The translations under genes were made by a program, and so were the position numbers. Under the pieces are notes generated by a model that made no database searches, was not told the DNA's origin, and saw only the letters and a list, made by a program, of their open reading frames with translations. Shown piece by piece: positions 48,976 to 57,831 of a stretch of DNA of 64,000 bases; position 1 is the stretch's first letter; the number at the start of each line of letters is the position of its first letter. The stretch is from Hyphomicrobiales bacterium. Its GTDB lineage: Bacteria > Pseudomonadota > Alphaproteobacteria > Rhizobiales > Methyloligellaceae. The DNA lies in NCBI GenBank assembly GCA_003228955.1, contig QIGN01000178.1:1-64000 (forward strand). The letters are read 5' to 3'.

Positions 48976-50046
48976 ATGTCGGCAACGCCTGAGCCATCCC
49001 GGGTGGTGGACGCCATACTCCGCTGGTACGACACCGCCCGGCGCGATTTGCCGTGGCGTGCACCGCCAGGATCACGGGCCGACCCCTACCGGGTGTGGCT
49101 GAGCGAAATCATGCTGCAACAGACCACCGTCAAGGCGGTCATACCTTACTATGCGGCGTTTCTGGCGAAGTGGCCGGGTGTTGAGGCGCTGGCGGCGGCG
49201 GATATGGAAGATGTGCTCAAGGCCTGGGCGGGACTTGGATATTACGCGCGGGCCCGCAATCTTCATGCCTGCGCCAGAGCCGTTGCGGAGGAACATGGCG
49301 GGCGTTTTCCGGACAGTGAAGAGGAACTGCTGACTCTTCGCGGGATCGGGCCTTATACGGCGGCAGCCATCGCCGCGATCGCATTTGGCCGGCGCGCGGC
49401 CGTTGTCGATGGCAATGTGGAACGGGTTCTGGCCCGCCTGTTTGCGGTTCAAACCCCGCTTCCCGCCGCGGGGAGGGAACTGCGTGCTCTTGCTGAACGT
49501 CTTGCGCCCTCGCGCAGATCCGGCGATTTCGCACAGGGCATGATGGATCTAGGAGCCACCATTTGTACGCCTCGCAACCCCGGCTGCGGACGCTGCCCTT
49601 TGATGGCGGGATGCGCGGGGCTGAGGAAAAACCTTCAGAATGTGTTGCCCGCCAGAACACCGAAAAAGACAAAACCGGTCAGGCGCGGCGCGGCCTTTGT
49701 CGCCGTGCGTTCAGATGGCGCGGTGCTTTTGCGCGCGCGTCCGGTCAAGGGTTTGCTTGGGGGTATGACGGAAGTCCCCGGCACACCGTGGGCGGATGAA
49801 ATTTCCAGCCCGCTTTGCCATGCGCCGGTGGAGGGGGCGTGGAAACCGGTCGCGGGAATCGTGCGCCACACATTTTCCCATTTCTACCTGGAACTGGCGG
49901 TTTACAGGGCACGGGTTGGTGGTTCCGAACTGCGTGAAGCGGCGGGGCGTGAGCGGTGCTGGTGGGTGCCGCGCAATGAACTGGACACACAGGCTCTGCC
50001 GTCGGTCATGCGAAAAGTGATCGCCCATGCGCTTCAGCAGGACTGA
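48976..50046 (+). CDS. mutY: Adenine DNA glycosylase MutY
   Basis: Removes adenine mispaired with 8-oxoguanine. The catalytic region has LSEIMLQQTTVKAV with the family Glu, the helix-hairpin-helix LRGIGPYTAAAIAAIAFG and the catalytic Asp in VVDGNVERVL. The 4Fe-4S loop is complete (C-x6-C-x2-C-x5-C in CTPRNPGCGRCPLMAGC). The C-terminal NUDIX-like domain recognises 8-oxoG. The ATG at 48976 has GGGGAAA upstream; the frame is open to 48934. 356 residues. Ends eight bases before the convergent ccrM. Confidence 0.96.
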   Translation: MSATPEPSRVVDAILRWYDTARRDLPWRAPPGSRADPYRVWLSEIMLQQTTVKAVIPYYAAFLAKWPGVEALAAADMEDVLKAWAGLGYYARARNLHACARAVAEEHGGRFPDSEEELLTLRGIGPYTAAAIAAIAFGRRAAVVDGNVERVLARLFAVQTPLPAAGRELRALAERLAPSRRSGDFAQGMMDLGATICTPRNPGCGRCPLMAGCAGLRKNLQNVLPARTPKKTKPVRRGAAFVAVRSDGAVLLRARPVKGLLGGMTEVPGTPWADEISSPLCHAPVEGAWKPVAGIVRHTFSHFYLELAVYRARVGGSELREAAGRERCWWVPRNELDTQALPSVMRKVIAHALQQD

Positions 50047-50053
50047 TGTCTGA

Positions 50054-51238
<1,185 letters not shown>

Positions 51239-51904
51239 TCAAGGTAAAGGGGGGCTTAATTCGCCGACGTCTTTTGCGAGAAGGACAGCCTGAACGGGCC
51301 GGAAGGAGCGGCGATGATGGGGTGTTATGCCAAGCCTGTTCAAGCCGTCCGCATGATCGCGGGTGCCATAGCCCTTGTTGCGCTCCCAGGCATATCCGGG
51401 ATGGGTCTTGGACAATTCGATCATAATACGGTCGCGCGTCACCTTGGCGATGATCGAGGCCGCGGCGATGCTGAGAGACAGGGCGTCTCCCTTCACGAGA
51501 GTCTTGGCGGGGCAGGGAAGCGAGGGTGAACGGTTACCGTCGATGAGCGCCGCCGCCGGTTTGGCGGACAGGGCCTTGCAGGCCTGGCCCATGGCCCAGA
51601 GCGTCGCTGTTAGGATATTGTCGCGGTCGATGCGGGCGACATCGGCGATGCCGACGCCGACCTCCGCCAGCTCATAAATCTCGGCATGGAGCCGTTCCCG
51701 GGTGAGGGCCGTGAGCTTCTTGGAATCGTTCAGCCCGTCAGGCATGTTGGCCGCGTCGAGAATCACGGCGGCGGCGACCACCGGCCCCGCCCAGGGGCCG
51801 CGCCCGGCTTCGTCAACGCCCGCAATGGGAGCGCCGTGGCGTTCCATCAGCGCCCTTTCGTGAGCGAAAGAAGGATTGCTCCGCGAATCGATGATTCCCC
51901 TCAT
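51239..51904 (-). CDS. rnhB: Ribonuclease HII
   Basis: Incises DNA at single misincorporated ribonucleotides. Catalytic acids are in AGVDEAGRGPWAGPV (Asp-Glu pair), ALIDGNRSP and ALSLSIAAASIIAKVTRD; the HPGYAWERNKGYGT tail motif is also typical. 221 residues, ATG at 51904. It lies about 75 bases upstream of ccrM and follows the radical SAM gene with a 38-base gap, so the three may share transcripts. Confidence 0.96.
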   Translation of the reverse strand: MRGIIDSRSNPSFAHERALMERHGAPIAGVDEAGRGPWAGPVVAAAVILDAANMPDGLNDSKKLTALTRERLHAEIYELAEVGVGIADVARIDRDNILTATLWAMGQACKALSAKPAAALIDGNRSPSLPCPAKTLVKGDALSLSIAAASIIAKVTRDRIMIELSKTHPGYAWERNKGYGTRDHADGLNRLGITPHHRRSFRPVQAVLLAKDVGELSPPLP

Positions 51905-51942
51905 GCCAACAAAATGCCGGGAGGACGGCGCCCGCGCAATTG

Positions 51943-53070
51943 CTAAAACAGTGACATTTGCTGGCCCGGCAGGATCGGGGGCTCGAACAAATCGGTTCGC
52001 AGATCATAGCTCTTGGCGTTCAGCTTGAGCCGCTTGGCGGCGAGCTCGAAACGCCGCCCGATCTGCCACGCATAGGGCCCTTGGCCGCGCATCCGCCGGC
52101 TCCAGTTCGCATCATAGTCCTTGCCGCCGCGCATGGAGCGTATCAGCGACATGACGCGCTTTGCGCGGTTCGGGGCATGCTCAAGCAGCCATTCGCGAAA
52201 CAGACCGGAAATCTCCAGCGGCAGGCGCAGCATCACATACCCCGCTTCGCGCACGCCGGCCGCTGCCGCGCGGGCGAGGATGGTCTCGATTTCAGGATCG
52301 TTCAGCGCGGGGATAACGGGCGCCACCATCACGGCTGTGGGGATGCCCGCATCCGACAACTCCCGCAACGCCGCGAGGCGCTTTTCAGGCGTTGCCGCGC
52401 GCGGCTCAAGGCTCCGCGCAAGTCCGCGGTCGAGGGTGGTGACGGAGAGCGCTACTTTCACCAACCCCCGTTCCGCCATCGCGGACAGGATGTCCTTATC
52501 GCGCAAAATGAGCGCCGACTTGGTGACGATGCCGACCGGGTGATTGGCGCGCTCCAGAACCTCCAGCAACCGCCGCATGATCCGGTATTGCCGCTCGATG
52601 GGCTGATAGGGGTCGGTGTTTGTGCCCAGCGCAATGGTGCGGGGCGTGTATTTCGGATCGCCAAGCTCGCGCTCAAGCAGGGCGGGCGCGTTCACCTTGG
52701 CGAACAGTTTGCTTTCAAAATCGAGCCCCGCCGAAAGCCCGAGAAACGCGTGCGTCGGCCGCGCATAGCAATAGACGCAGCCATGCTCGCATCCGCGATA
52801 GGGGTTGATGGACTGGTCGAAGCCAATGTCCGGCGAAGTGTTGCGCGAAATAATGCTTTTGGCCCGCTCCTCCTGAACAGACGTGACGAAAGGCTCAAGG
52901 TCTCCAAGGCTCTCCCACCCATCATCCACCTCCTCGCGCGTTTCCGGCTCAAAACGCCCCGATCTGTTCGACACCGAGCCCCGGCCACGGCGACGCTGCT
53001 GCGGGATTTCTCCTGCCTCAGGCGCACACCGTGGCCGGACCAGGGAGGTATGGGAGGCATGCAGGTCCAT
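51943..53070 (-). CDS. Radical SAM protein of the PA0069 / photoproduct-lyase-like family
   Basis: A 375-residue radical SAM enzyme. The cluster motif is CEHGCVYCYARPTHAF (C-x3-C-x2-C), within the INPYRGCEHGCVYCYA context that this family shares with spore photoproduct lyase relatives. The N-terminus has RGRGSVSNRSGRFEPE, and TNTDPYQPIER and PVIPALNDPEIE follow. The substrate is unknown; a DNA-repair role is possible. A LexA-like box 26 bases upstream of its ATG is consistent with damage induction. Neighbour of rnhB. Confidence 0.9.
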   Translation of the reverse strand: MDLHASHTSLVRPRCAPEAGEIPQQRRRGRGSVSNRSGRFEPETREEVDDGWESLGDLEPFVTSVQEERAKSIISRNTSPDIGFDQSINPYRGCEHGCVYCYARPTHAFLGLSAGLDFESKLFAKVNAPALLERELGDPKYTPRTIALGTNTDPYQPIERQYRIMRRLLEVLERANHPVGIVTKSALILRDKDILSAMAERGLVKVALSVTTLDRGLARSLEPRAATPEKRLAALRELSDAGIPTAVMVAPVIPALNDPEIETILARAAAAGVREAGYVMLRLPLEISGLFREWLLEHAPNRAKRVMSLIRSMRGGKDYDANWSRRMRGQGPYAWQIGRRFELAAKRLKLNAKSYDLRTDLFEPPILPGQQMSLF

Positions 53071-53095
53071 GAATAGGAGCCTATATCATGAATGA

Positions 53096-53110
53096 GAACA
53101 AAGCAAGAAC
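53096..53110. promoter_or_regulatory. Candidate LexA (SOS) box, alphaproteobacterial type
   Basis: GAAC-N7-GAAC, the direct-repeat form bound by alphaproteobacterial LexA, with the A-rich centre and flanking As often seen in strong boxes (GAACAAAGCAAGAACA). It lies in the 104-base gap between the radical SAM gene (26 bases from its ATG) and the divergent glycosyltransferase gene (64 bases from its ATG). The core alone is expected about twice by chance in a window this size, so position is the main support. Confidence 0.5.
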
Positions 53111-53174
53111 AATTCGGAATGTTTGTTCACAGCACTTCTTGCCGCACCCCGCGAAGGCGCTATGATCCGCGCCC

Positions 53175-53864
53175 ATGATTTCCGTCATCATACCGACGCT
53201 GAACGCCGAAGCCGGGCTGACGGCGACCCTGACCGCGCTTGTGCCTGCGACAGTGCAGGGGATCGTGCGCGAGGTTATTATTTCAGATGGCGGTTCGGGG
53301 GACGCGACGGCGGACATCTCCGATGCCGCGGGCGCGCAATTGATCCTGGGTCCAAAGGGGCGCGGGGTTCAGCTTGCCGCCGGGGCGGAATGCGCGCGCG
53401 CGAACTGGCTGCTGTTTCTTCATGGCGACACGGTTCTGGAGCCGGGGTGGGAGCGCGAAGCCGCCACCTTCATCGAGCGCGTCGATGGCGGCGCGCGGCC
53501 TGTTGCGGCGGCCGCCTTTTCCTTCGCGCTGGATGATTTCGGCGCCCGCCCGCGTATGCTCGAGGCGATGGTCGGGCTACGCTGCGCGCTGTTTCGTTTT
53601 CCCTTTGGCGATCAAGGCCTGCTTATCCCGAAAAGACTTTACGCCACTCTTGGCGGCTACAACCCATTGCCGCTGATGGAGGACGTGGACCTGGTGCGCC
53701 GTCTCGGGCGCAGGCGGCTGGTGATGATGCGCACAAAGGCGGTGACCAGCGCGGTGCGCTACAAGCGCGAAGGCTATAGTGCGCGTATCGCACGCAACAT
53801 AGCCTGCCTGTCGCTCTATTATCTGCGCGTTTCCCCCGCAACCATCGTCCGTCTGTATGACTGA
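53175..53864 (+). CDS. Family 2 glycosyltransferase, TIGR04283 type
   Basis: A 229-residue GT-A enzyme beginning MISVIIPTLNAEAGLTATL, with ISDGGSGD (nucleotide-sugar pocket), the metal-binding LFLHGDTVLE and PLMEDVDLVRRLG, which fit the TIGR04283 group, named for arsenosugar synthesis in some genomes. The product here is unknown. The stop overlaps the next gene by eight bases, and the two are commonly paired, implying a joint function. Confidence 0.88.
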   Translation: MISVIIPTLNAEAGLTATLTALVPATVQGIVREVIISDGGSGDATADISDAAGAQLILGPKGRGVQLAAGAECARANWLLFLHGDTVLEPGWEREAATFIERVDGGARPVAAAAFSFALDDFGARPRMLEAMVGLRCALFRFPFGDQGLLIPKRLYATLGGYNPLPLMEDVDLVRRLGRRRLVMMRTKAVTSAVRYKREGYSARIARNIACLSLYYLRVSPATIVRLYD

Positions 53865-54513
53865 ATTGGGCAAGCTCGAGGGCGGCCCCCGGCGCTGGCT
53901 CGTGGTCATGGCCAGGGAACCGCGCTGCGGCGCCGTCAAGACGCGCCTGGCGCGCGATATCGGGGCGGTTGCGGCGACCGGCTTTTACCGCACTACATTC
54001 ACCAATGTCTCCCGGCGCCTGGCGCGCGACCCGCGCTGGCGCACGATCATCGCGGTGTCACCGGATATGGCGGCCGTTTCACCTGTCTGGCCGCGCGGTG
54101 CGGCCCTCATCCCGCAAGGTCCGGGCGATCTGGGCGCGCGGCTCCAGCGGGTGCTGGACTGGCTGCCCCCGGGTCCGGCGATCATCATCGGCACCGACAT
54201 CCCGGAAATAAGTGCGTCGCGTATTTCCGCCGCCTTCCGCCTGCTGCACGGCCATGACGCGGTATTCGGCCCCTGCGACGATGGCGGCTATTGGATGGTG
54301 GGTCTCAGGCGCAGCCCGCGCGTGCGGGCGATTTTCGGCAATGTGCGCTGGTCGAGCGCCCATACGCTTGCCGACACGCTGGCCAATCTGAAAGGCGCGC
54401 GCGTTGCCATGACCCATTCCCTGGCGGATGTGGATGACGGGATGAGCTACCGGCGGCTGGGTAAGGCGGGCGCCCGTGTTATTTTGCCCGCCATGTGGAG
54501 AGAAAACACCTAG
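53857..54513 (+). CDS. DUF2064 / TIGR04282 family nucleotidyl- or glycosyltransferase
   Basis: A 218-residue GT-A-like protein. REPRCGAVKTRLARDIG near the start is the nucleotide-binding loop; IIIGTDIPEIS and FGPCDDGGYWMVGL match the family's metal and substrate motifs. TIGR04282 proteins usually travel with TIGR04283 enzymes, as here with an 8-base overlap. The reaction is not known with certainty. ATG at 53857. It converges on the broken metallo-hydrolase gene, overlapping it by four bases. Confidence 0.87.
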   Translation: MTELGKLEGGPRRWLVVMAREPRCGAVKTRLARDIGAVAATGFYRTTFTNVSRRLARDPRWRTIIAVSPDMAAVSPVWPRGAALIPQGPGDLGARLQRVLDWLPPGPAIIIGTDIPEISASRISAAFRLLHGHDAVFGPCDDGGYWMVGLRRSPRVRAIFGNVRWSSAHTLADTLANLKGARVAMTHSLADVDDGMSYRRLGKAGARVILPAMWRENT

Positions 54514-55513
54514 ACATCGAACTGATAGCTCACCGGAACCCACCGGTAGCCGGATCCCTTCTTCTCGACATACCCGACGGCCGGGAACGGCATGTGATAC
54601 CCCGCCGATGCGATTTTGTCGGTGGCGATCATGTCGAGGATTTTCTTGCGTGTCACGACTGCCGCCGCGGCGTCCATGTCGAACACGCAATACCAGTCGG
54701 GCTTTGCCAGCGACGCCACATAGTGGTTTGTCGTATCGGCGAAGATCAGAAGGCGTTTTCCCGCGCTCTCGATATGGAAGCACATATGTCCCGGCGTATG
54801 CCCGAAGGCCTCGATCGAGGTGATGCCGGTCACGACATCGGCGCCTGGTTTTATGAAGGTCGCCTTTTCCGCCAGCGGCACGAGATTGCTGTGCACCGCC
54901 TGCGCCCGGCGCGCCATATTCTTGTCTTGTCGCTGCTCTCGAGCAGCTCTTTCCGCGACCAGAAATTATACTCCACATCGCCGGTGACATAGCGCGCATT
55001 GGGATAGTTGGCCCTGCCGTCTTCCATCAGCCCGCTGACATGATCCGGGTGGGCATGGGTGATGACGATGACGTCGATCTGGTCAGGGGTGAACCCGGCC
55101 GATACAAGAGCGGCCGCCGCCTTGCCCGCGCCTTTCGCGCGCCGCTCCTCGCCATAACCTGAGTCAAACATCACAACTTCCCTGCCGGTGTTCACGATCA
55201 CCGGCGTGAAGGAGATGGACATTTTGTCAGGCGGCAGGAAGTTCGCGGCGAGGAAGGCCTGAACGTCCTCGATCTTCTGGTTCTGGCCGAAGATCGGATG
55301 AACCTTAGGGATCGCAAGCGCCCCGTCATTGAGGGTGGTGATTTCAAAATCACCGAGCTTGAAGCGGTAATGGGTCGGGCGGGCGTTTCCGAGCATCGGA
55401 GCTTTTGCGGAGGCCGGCGTTATCAGCCCCGGCGAGAATGAAGCTGCGACGGCGGCTCCGGCGGCGCCGGCAAGCAGGCCGCGCCGCGTGAAATCGAATG
55501 TGTCTTCGGGCAT
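54510..55513 (-). pseudogene. Tat-exported metallo-beta-lactamase-fold hydrolase, frameshifted
   Basis: Two frames together make one protein: residues 1 to about 196 from 55513 (Tat signal TRRGLLAGAAGAAVAAS, zinc motif THAHPDH) and the C-terminal 135 residues (ending 54510, with FGHTPGHMCFHIES). The junction contains a 5-bp tandem repeat, CTTGT twice at 54921-54930 on the plus strand. Deleting one copy restores a continuous frame reading SSDKNMARRAQAV, which aligns with the intact paralogue next door. As written it truncates after about 220 residues, losing later metal ligands. A sequencing or assembly error is possible. It starts 20 bases after the paralogue ends, likely in one operon. Confidence 0.88.
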
Positions 55514-55533
55514 GATGTTTCTCCCCTATCGGA

Positions 55534-56529
55534 TTACAGATCGAACTGGTAGCTGGCGGGAACCCAGCGATAGCCTTCCCCCTTGCGCTCGACAAAACCA
55601 ATCGCCGGGAACGGCATATGATAGCCGATGGCGGGGATGCGGTCGCTCGCCGTCATGTCGAGGATTGTCTTGCGTGTTTGCGCCGCGCCGTCCTTGTCCA
55701 TGTCCGCGCTGACATGCCATTCGGGCTGTTGCAGGGAGGCGACGTAATGGATGATCGCATCGCCCCACAGAAGCAGCCGCTTGCCTTTGCTTTCGATATG
55801 ATAGCCCAGATGTCCCGGCGTATGTCCGAAGGAGGGTATGGCGTTGATCCCCGAGACGACTTCGCCTTCACTCTTGAGAAAAGTAATTTTTTCGCGTAGC
55901 GGCACCAGTTTCTGCTGCACGATCTGCGCCCGTCTTGCGACAGGCGGATCAGCCGAACCGGCGTCCGGGTCAGACCAGAAAGCATACTCACTCTCGCCGA
56001 CCAGGTAGCGGGCATTGGGAAAGATGGATTTTCCGTTTTCCATAAGCCCGCCAATATGGTCGGGATGGCAGTGTGTGATGGCGATGACGTCAATCTGCTC
56101 AGGCGTAAAGCCGGCTTTTTCCAATCCCTTGGCCAACCGGCCCGCCCCGACGTCACGGCGGATATCGCCATTACCGGAATCGAACAGGATCAGTTCCTTT
56201 CCCGTATTCACGATCACCGGTGTGTAGGAAATCTCCATTCTGGATTTCGGCAGGAAATTAGCTTCCGCCAGTTCCTGGACATCCTCTTCGAACTGGTCGT
56301 AGCCGAAAACCGGATAGGGTCCCGCGAAACTTGTGCCGCCGTCCCACAGGGTTGTGATTTCAAAATCGCCAAGCCTGAAGCGGTAATGGTTTGGGCGCGA
56401 GGGACCCATCATCGGCGCGGCGGCCCGGGCGGGCGGCGCGAAACCGCTGGCTAACAGGGCAGCTGCGGCGGCTCCGGCGGAACCCGCCAGCACTCCGCGC
56501 CGTGAAATTTCGAAACCGTCCTTGGTCAT
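55534..56529 (-). CDS. Tat-exported metallo-beta-lactamase-fold hydrolase
   Basis: Intact paralogue of the broken gene downstream. A Tat signal (SRRGVLAGSAGAAAAALLASG) is followed by a metallo-beta-lactamase domain with ITHCHPDHIGG (HxHxDH), the SFGHTPGHLGYHI histidine, the GDAIIHY aspartate and the C-terminal YHMPFPAIGF histidine. It therefore has a full binuclear zinc set and acts in the periplasm. The substrate is unknown; lactonase or quinoprotein-related hydrolases are relatives. The ATG at 56529 (331 residues) has GAGAG upstream; an ATG at 56544 is in frame. Confidence 0.9.
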   Translation of the reverse strand: MTKDGFEISRRGVLAGSAGAAAAALLASGFAPPARAAAPMMGPSRPNHYRFRLGDFEITTLWDGGTSFAGPYPVFGYDQFEEDVQELAEANFLPKSRMEISYTPVIVNTGKELILFDSGNGDIRRDVGAGRLAKGLEKAGFTPEQIDVIAITHCHPDHIGGLMENGKSIFPNARYLVGESEYAFWSDPDAGSADPPVARRAQIVQQKLVPLREKITFLKSEGEVVSGINAIPSFGHTPGHLGYHIESKGKRLLLWGDAIIHYVASLQQPEWHVSADMDKDGAAQTRKTILDMTASDRIPAIGYHMPFPAIGFVERKGEGYRWVPASYQFDL

Positions 56530-56675
56530 GTCGAGTGCTCTCATGCTGGTTTCAACAGGGGGTGAATGTCACGCGCCTCCTGAACCATTATACACAATCC
56601 GACCGGGCTGTTTTGCGATCATGGGTGAGTCTCGCGGATTGTTGCAGCTGACGTGCCAAATTTGAGTCTCATCAA

Positions 56676-56711
56676 TTGAACATACAATCTAATTGTAACT
56701 ACAATATAGTT
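56676..56711 (+). promoter_or_regulatory. brnTA promoter with nested inverted repeats
   Basis: A -35 TTGAAC (56676-56681) and a near-consensus -10 TACAAT (56700-56705) are 18 bases apart, so transcription should begin at or next to the brnT ATG at 56712. Three inverted repeats overlap the -10 area: ACAAT-CTA-ATTGT (56684-56696), TTGTA-AC-TACAA (56693-56704) and AACTA-N5-TAGTT (56697-56711). They are probable operators for BrnA, which represses its own operon in known systems. Confidence 0.6.
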
Positions 56712-56981
56712 ATGATATACGAATGGGACGATTACAAAGCCGCCCTAAACTACGATCTTCATGGCGTTTCGTTCCATCGTATCGAGGCTTTTGACTGGGC
56801 GTCCGCCCTGATCGCGCTTGATGATCGTTTTGACTATGACGAAGACAGATATGTCGCCATCGGCACGATAAGTGCGCGGCTTCATGTCGTTGTCTTTACA
56901 GACAGGAACGGTGTCACCCGGATAATCAGTCTCAGGAAGGCGAATGAGAGAGAGTGTAAATTCCATGAGCAGAAAAGCTAA
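56712..56981 (+). CDS. brnT: BrnT family toxin
   Basis: An 89-residue RelE-like ribonuclease toxin that blocks translation until bound by BrnA. The family pattern is clear: MIYEWDDYKAALNYDLHGVSF, then RYVAIGTISARLHVVVFTDR and the catalytic-type arginines in RIISLRKANERE. No Shine-Dalgarno precedes the ATG, and the promoter predicts a leaderless transcript. It overlaps brnA. The locus is AT-richer than its surroundings, consistent with lateral transfer. Confidence 0.9.
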   Translation: MIYEWDDYKAALNYDLHGVSFHRIEAFDWASALIALDDRFDYDEDRYVAIGTISARLHVVVFTDRNGVTRIISLRKANERECKFHEQKS

Positions 56982-57234
56982 GCAAATGTCAGACGCGGAC
57001 TTGCGGGCACTCAAGTCGCCGCCTCTGTCTGACAAATTCCTGTCAAAGATGCAGTCGGCTGAAGAAATTCTGCCAGACCTTGTCAGGCGTTCACGCGGCA
57101 AGCAGAAGGTGCCGACCAAGGTTCTGGTGACGCTCCGGCTCGATCGCGATGTCCTGGAACATTACAAGTCCGGCGGGCGCGGCTGGCAGACGCGTATCAA
57201 TGCCGATCTGAAAAAGCTGGCGCCAGGGGCTTAG
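56944..57234 (+). CDS. brnA: BrnA family antitoxin
   Basis: A 96-residue partner of BrnT. The C-terminal KVLVTLRLDRDVLEHY and GRGWQTRINADLKKL segments form the ribbon-helix-helix DNA-binding part typical of BrnA. The N-terminal half should wrap the toxin. The ATG at 56944 has AGGAAGG upstream inside brnT; an ATG at 56965 is also in frame. It would neutralise the toxin and repress the operator upstream of brnT. Confidence 0.9.
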   Translation: MRESVNSMSRKAKQMSDADLRALKSPPLSDKFLSKMQSAEEILPDLVRRSRGKQKVPTKVLVTLRLDRDVLEHYKSGGRGWQTRINADLKKLAPGA

Positions 57235-57349
57235 AGGGCATTTCTTTTGCGTGGGCCTGCGCCATGCTGCAGGAGGGAATTTGTAAACTGTCACCGTAAT
57301 TCCAAGTGGCATCGCCAGAAGCATGCTTTATCCAGAAAGGAGCATAGCA

Positions 57350-57787
57350 ATGGACGCATCTAAGATAGCACAGATGAACGATAAAGATGGGTTGCAGAAT
57401 TTGATGGAAAATGCCCGAAAATTGGACCGCGACGACGTTTACTGGCTTGCTTTTAGGCAAAAGTGCTCGCTCGAAGGGATGAATCTGGATGATCCCCTTG
57501 AACGTGATTTCTACAACGTTTTAAATGCATACGAGGAGCTATTGACCGAGAAGAACGGTCGGACGACTAAAGCAAACCGCACCCGACAAAAGCTCGCTAG
57601 GAAAGGTATAGAGCAGTGTCTGATAGACTGGGCATTGGGAGCCCCAACAGAAGGATTCAAATTGCTAATCAAAAAGGGGTTGTCAGAGTTAACCGCTGAA
57701 CATCTCGTCGTCCATTATAAAGACCGATTTCCTCCAGAAGCAGTTGATGCTGCTCAGAAACGATTAGTCGAAAACGGCGTCTGCTAA
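57350..57787 (+). CDS. Hypothetical protein in an AT-richer islet
   Basis: A 145-residue soluble protein, mostly helical and charged by its look (MENARKLDRDDVYWLAFRQK near the start). I do not recognise a family. The ATG at 57350 has AAAGGAG upstream, so translation is likely. The codons are noticeably more AT-rich than neighbours such as moaB. It follows brnA after 115 bases and converges on moaB. Function unknown; a link to the toxin-antitoxin pair is only positional. Confidence 0.75.
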   Translation: MDASKIAQMNDKDGLQNLMENARKLDRDDVYWLAFRQKCSLEGMNLDDPLERDFYNVLNAYEELLTEKNGRTTKANRTRQKLARKGIEQCLIDWALGAPTEGFKLLIKKGLSELTAEHLVVHYKDRFPPEAVDAAQKRLVENGVC

Positions 57788-57831
57788 TCACCATCTCGTT
57801 TTCGATGCCGGTCTGACCGTTTACCTAATTA

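Noticed and set aside
54510-54917. Separate 135-residue metallo-hydrolase gene
   Set aside because: It lacks the HxHxDH motif and a signal, and lines up exactly with the C-terminal part of the adjacent paralogue, so it is the downstream piece of a frameshifted gene.
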